DNA of 7,151 nt from Spirochaetales bacterium. GTDB lineage: Bacteria; Spirochaetota; Spirochaetia; Sphaerochaetales; Sphaerochaetaceae. The position numbers and the translations under genes were made by a program. A model generated the notes under the pieces. It had not been told where the DNA came from and made no database searches. It saw nothing but the letters and a program-made list of their open reading frames with translations. The stretch spans positions 1 to 7,151 of the forward strand of contig JAGABK010000050.1 of the NCBI GenBank assembly GCA_017614625.1, read 5' to 3'. Positions 5,773 through 7,151 of the stretch are shown here, one piece after another (the stretch's first letter is position 1; each line of letters starts with the position of its first letter).

Positions 5773-7091
5773 AGAAGAGACTGCTTGTTTTCTCTGTCGA
5801 TGCGATGGTCCGCGAGGACGTGGACCAGCTCATGGGCATGCCGAATTTCGGAAGCGTGATGAAGGACAGCTGCCAGGTCACGCATGTGAGGACGATCTAT
5901 CCGTCCATCACATATCCTGCGCACACCAGCATCGCCACCGGCTGCTACCCCAACAAGCACGGCGTCGTGTCCAACTTCCTGTTCACCACCGAGGACAAGG
6001 AGATGAACTGGATCTGGGACCACAGATACGTGAAGGTCGAGGATTTCTTCGACTGCGCCAAGCGCGCAGGCTACACCACAGGCTCCGTCGGCTGGCCCGT
6101 CACAGGCTCCCACAAGAGCATAGACTGGCTGTGGAACGAGTGCTGGATGCCGCTTGAGGGCGACACCCTCGAGTCCTGCTTCCGCAGGGAAGGCTCCTCG
6201 GAAGAGGTCATAGAGATACTGAAGAAGAACTCGCATCTCCTTCCGCCGACCTTCCACGAGGGCGGACGCAAGAACTTCATGATCGAGCCTTACATCGACA
6301 ACTTCGAGATCGCGGTGGCCTGCGACATCATCAGGCAGTTCAAACCCGAGGTCATGTTCGTGCATGACGGCATCATGGACGGAACAAGGCACAAGTACGG
6401 CGTGTTCAACGCCGAGACCGATAAGGCGGTGAAGTTCGTCGACGAGCAGTTCGGCCTGCTGGTGCAGGCTCTCAAGGACGCCGGCGTGTTCGAGCAGACC
6501 AACATCTGCGTGGTCAGCGACCACGGACAGCTCTCCACCAGAAGGATCATCAAGCCCAACGTGTACCTGAAGGACCACGGCTTCATCACCGCGGACAAGG
6601 ACGGGAAGATCGTCGACTGGAAGGCCTTCTGCCTTTCGGACGCCATGAGCGACCTGGTCCACCTGAAGGATCCGGACGACAAGGAGACCTACGACGCGGT
6701 GTACAAGCTGCTTCAGGAGATGGCAGAGGAGGGCATCTACGGATTCAACGAGGTCCTCACCGCCGAGGAGATCGACAGGCGCGAGCACCTGAATGGGGAA
6801 TTCTCGTTCGTGCTCGAGACCGACGGATACACATCGTTCTCCGACGGCATCAACAGGCCTGTGATCCAGCCGTACGACTACACGGACTACCGCTTCGGAA
6901 GGGCCACCCACGGATACAATCCGGATCTGGGCCCCCAGCCGGTGATGAACGTCACAGGCCCCGATTTCAACAGGAACGTGGTCGTGGAGAGAAGGCCCAT
7001 CGTGGACGAGGCGCCCACATTGGCGAAGGCCATGGGATTCGACATGCCCATGGCGGACGGAAAACCCATCGAGGGTTTCGTGAAGGAGTAA
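5769..7091 (+). CDS. NPP-type phosphodiesterase / nucleotide pyrophosphatase (alkaline phosphatase superfamily)
   Basis: A 440-residue enzyme of the type I phosphodiesterase/nucleotide pyrophosphatase family, which uses two metal ions and a Thr or Ser nucleophile to cleave phosphodiester or pyrophosphate bonds. All expected ligands can be seen: Asp11 in VFSVDAM; nucleophile Thr48 in PSITYPAHTSIATGCYP (45-61, the 'PtkTfPnh.s..TG..P..HG' block, completed by KHG 63-65); Asp204 and His208 in MDGTRHKYG (203-211, the 'pD..GH.yG' block); Asp251-His252 in SDHG (250-253); and His381 in THGYNPD (380-386). There is no signal peptide or membrane segment, so the enzyme should be cytoplasmic, unlike most animal NPPs. 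It would act on imported substrate. The start overlaps the DUF624 stop (ATGA), pointing to one transcript. Alternatives within the superfamily, such as a phosphonoacetate hydrolase or phosphatase, cannot be excluded, but the Thr nucleophile block favours NPP-like activity. The choice of phosphodiester is unknown. Confidence 0.9.
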   Translation: MKKRLLVFSVDAMVREDVDQLMGMPNFGSVMKDSCQVTHVRTIYPSITYPAHTSIATGCYPNKHGVVSNFLFTTEDKEMNWIWDHRYVKVEDFFDCAKRAGYTTGSVGWPVTGSHKSIDWLWNECWMPLEGDTLESCFRREGSSEEVIEILKKNSHLLPPTFHEGGRKNFMIEPYIDNFEIAVACDIIRQFKPEVMFVHDGIMDGTRHKYGVFNAETDKAVKFVDEQFGLLVQALKDAGVFEQTNICVVSDHGQLSTRRIIKPNVYLKDHGFITADKDGKIVDWKAFCLSDAMSDLVHLKDPDDKETYDAVYKLLQEMAEEGIYGFNEVLTAEEIDRREHLNGEFSFVLETDGYTSFSDGINRPVIQPYDYTDYRFGRATHGYNPDLGPQPVMNVTGPDFNRNVVVERRPIVDEAPTLAKAMGFDMPMADGKPIEGFVKE

Positions 7092-7098
7092 TTCAATT

Positions 7099-7151
7099 AT
7101 GACCGCCTGCCCGGGCGGCAATGGAGATAGTGATATGAGTAAAATGCCAGC
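7099..7151 (+). CDS. Start of a further gene, cut by the window edge
   Basis: An open frame begins seven bases after the phosphodiesterase stop and runs off the window. Two in-frame starts compete. The ATG at 7099 has AAGGAG at 7083-7088, inside the end of the previous gene, ten bases upstream. The ATG at 7135 has GGAG at 7123-7126, eight bases upstream, and would begin MSKMP. Too little is visible to name a family (at most 17 complete codons). The close spacing suggests it belongs to the same transcript. Confidence 0.42.
   Translation, partial: MTACPGGNGDSDMSKMP
7103..7118 (+). other. GC-rich hairpin at the phosphodiesterase / next-gene junction
   Basis: CCGCC (7103-7107) pairs with GGCGG (7114-7118) over a six-base loop; the centre also contains the palindrome GCCCGGGC (7109-7116). 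No T-run follows, so it is not an intrinsic terminator. It lies between the two possible starts of the next gene and could influence which is used. Confidence 0.3.

Noticed and set aside
5736..7121. A 461-codon open frame on the - strand opposite the NPP-type gene
   Set aside because: It mirrors the codon pattern of the + strand gene (G/C-rich third positions suppress stops on the other strand), its translation is rich in Val, His, Asp and Glu with no known motif, and the + strand product has a full active site.
1..7151. Mobile elements, CRISPR arrays, tRNA or rRNA genes
   Set aside because: I saw no transposase or integrase motifs, no regularly spaced repeats, no terminal inverted repeats and no tRNA- or rRNA-like sequence on either strand.

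Overview
The window (7,151 bases, roughly 55-60 % G+C by eye) is almost wholly coding on the + strand and reads as one transporter locus of a Gram-negative-type (diderm) bacterium. The solute-binding protein leader (ending Ala-Asn-Ala, followed by a Thr-Glu-Glu-Ala-Ala-Pro type linker) and the loose lipobox of the metallo-hydrolase resemble spirochaetes of the Sphaerochaeta/Treponema group. This placement is an impression from style, not a demonstrated assignment.

Layout. 2-451: 3' end of a glycerophosphodiester phosphodiesterase-like gene, cut by the window edge. 452-777: a 326-base AT-richer gap with a perfect 12-base palindrome, two small hairpins, T-rich repeats and a weak promoter candidate. 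778-3967: a CUT1/Ugp-type ABC importer, namely a UgpA-like permease, a UgpE-like permease joined by an ATGA overlap, and a UgpB-like solute-binding protein after a 56-base spacer. A strong intrinsic terminator lies at 3992-4019. 4048-7091: a second gene group made of an exported MBL-fold hydrolase (lipoprotein, similar to the C-terminal domain of ComEC), a DUF624/YesL membrane protein, and an NPP/alkaline-phosphatase-superfamily phosphodiesterase joined to it by another ATGA overlap. A further gene begins at 7099 or 7135 and runs out of the window.

How the genes may work together. The importer lacks its own ATPase here, so a shared MsmX/UgpC-like ATPase elsewhere is likely. Phosphodiester chemistry appears on both sides of the importer: GDPD-like upstream, and the cytoplasmic NPP-type enzyme with all its metal ligands downstream. 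The exported MBL-fold protein could act outside the inner membrane on a larger substrate. The simplest reading is a system that releases, imports and cleaves an organic phosphodiester such as a glycerophosphodiester, phospholipid head group or nucleotide-like compound. The substrate is inferred from the company of genes and is not shown by the sequence.
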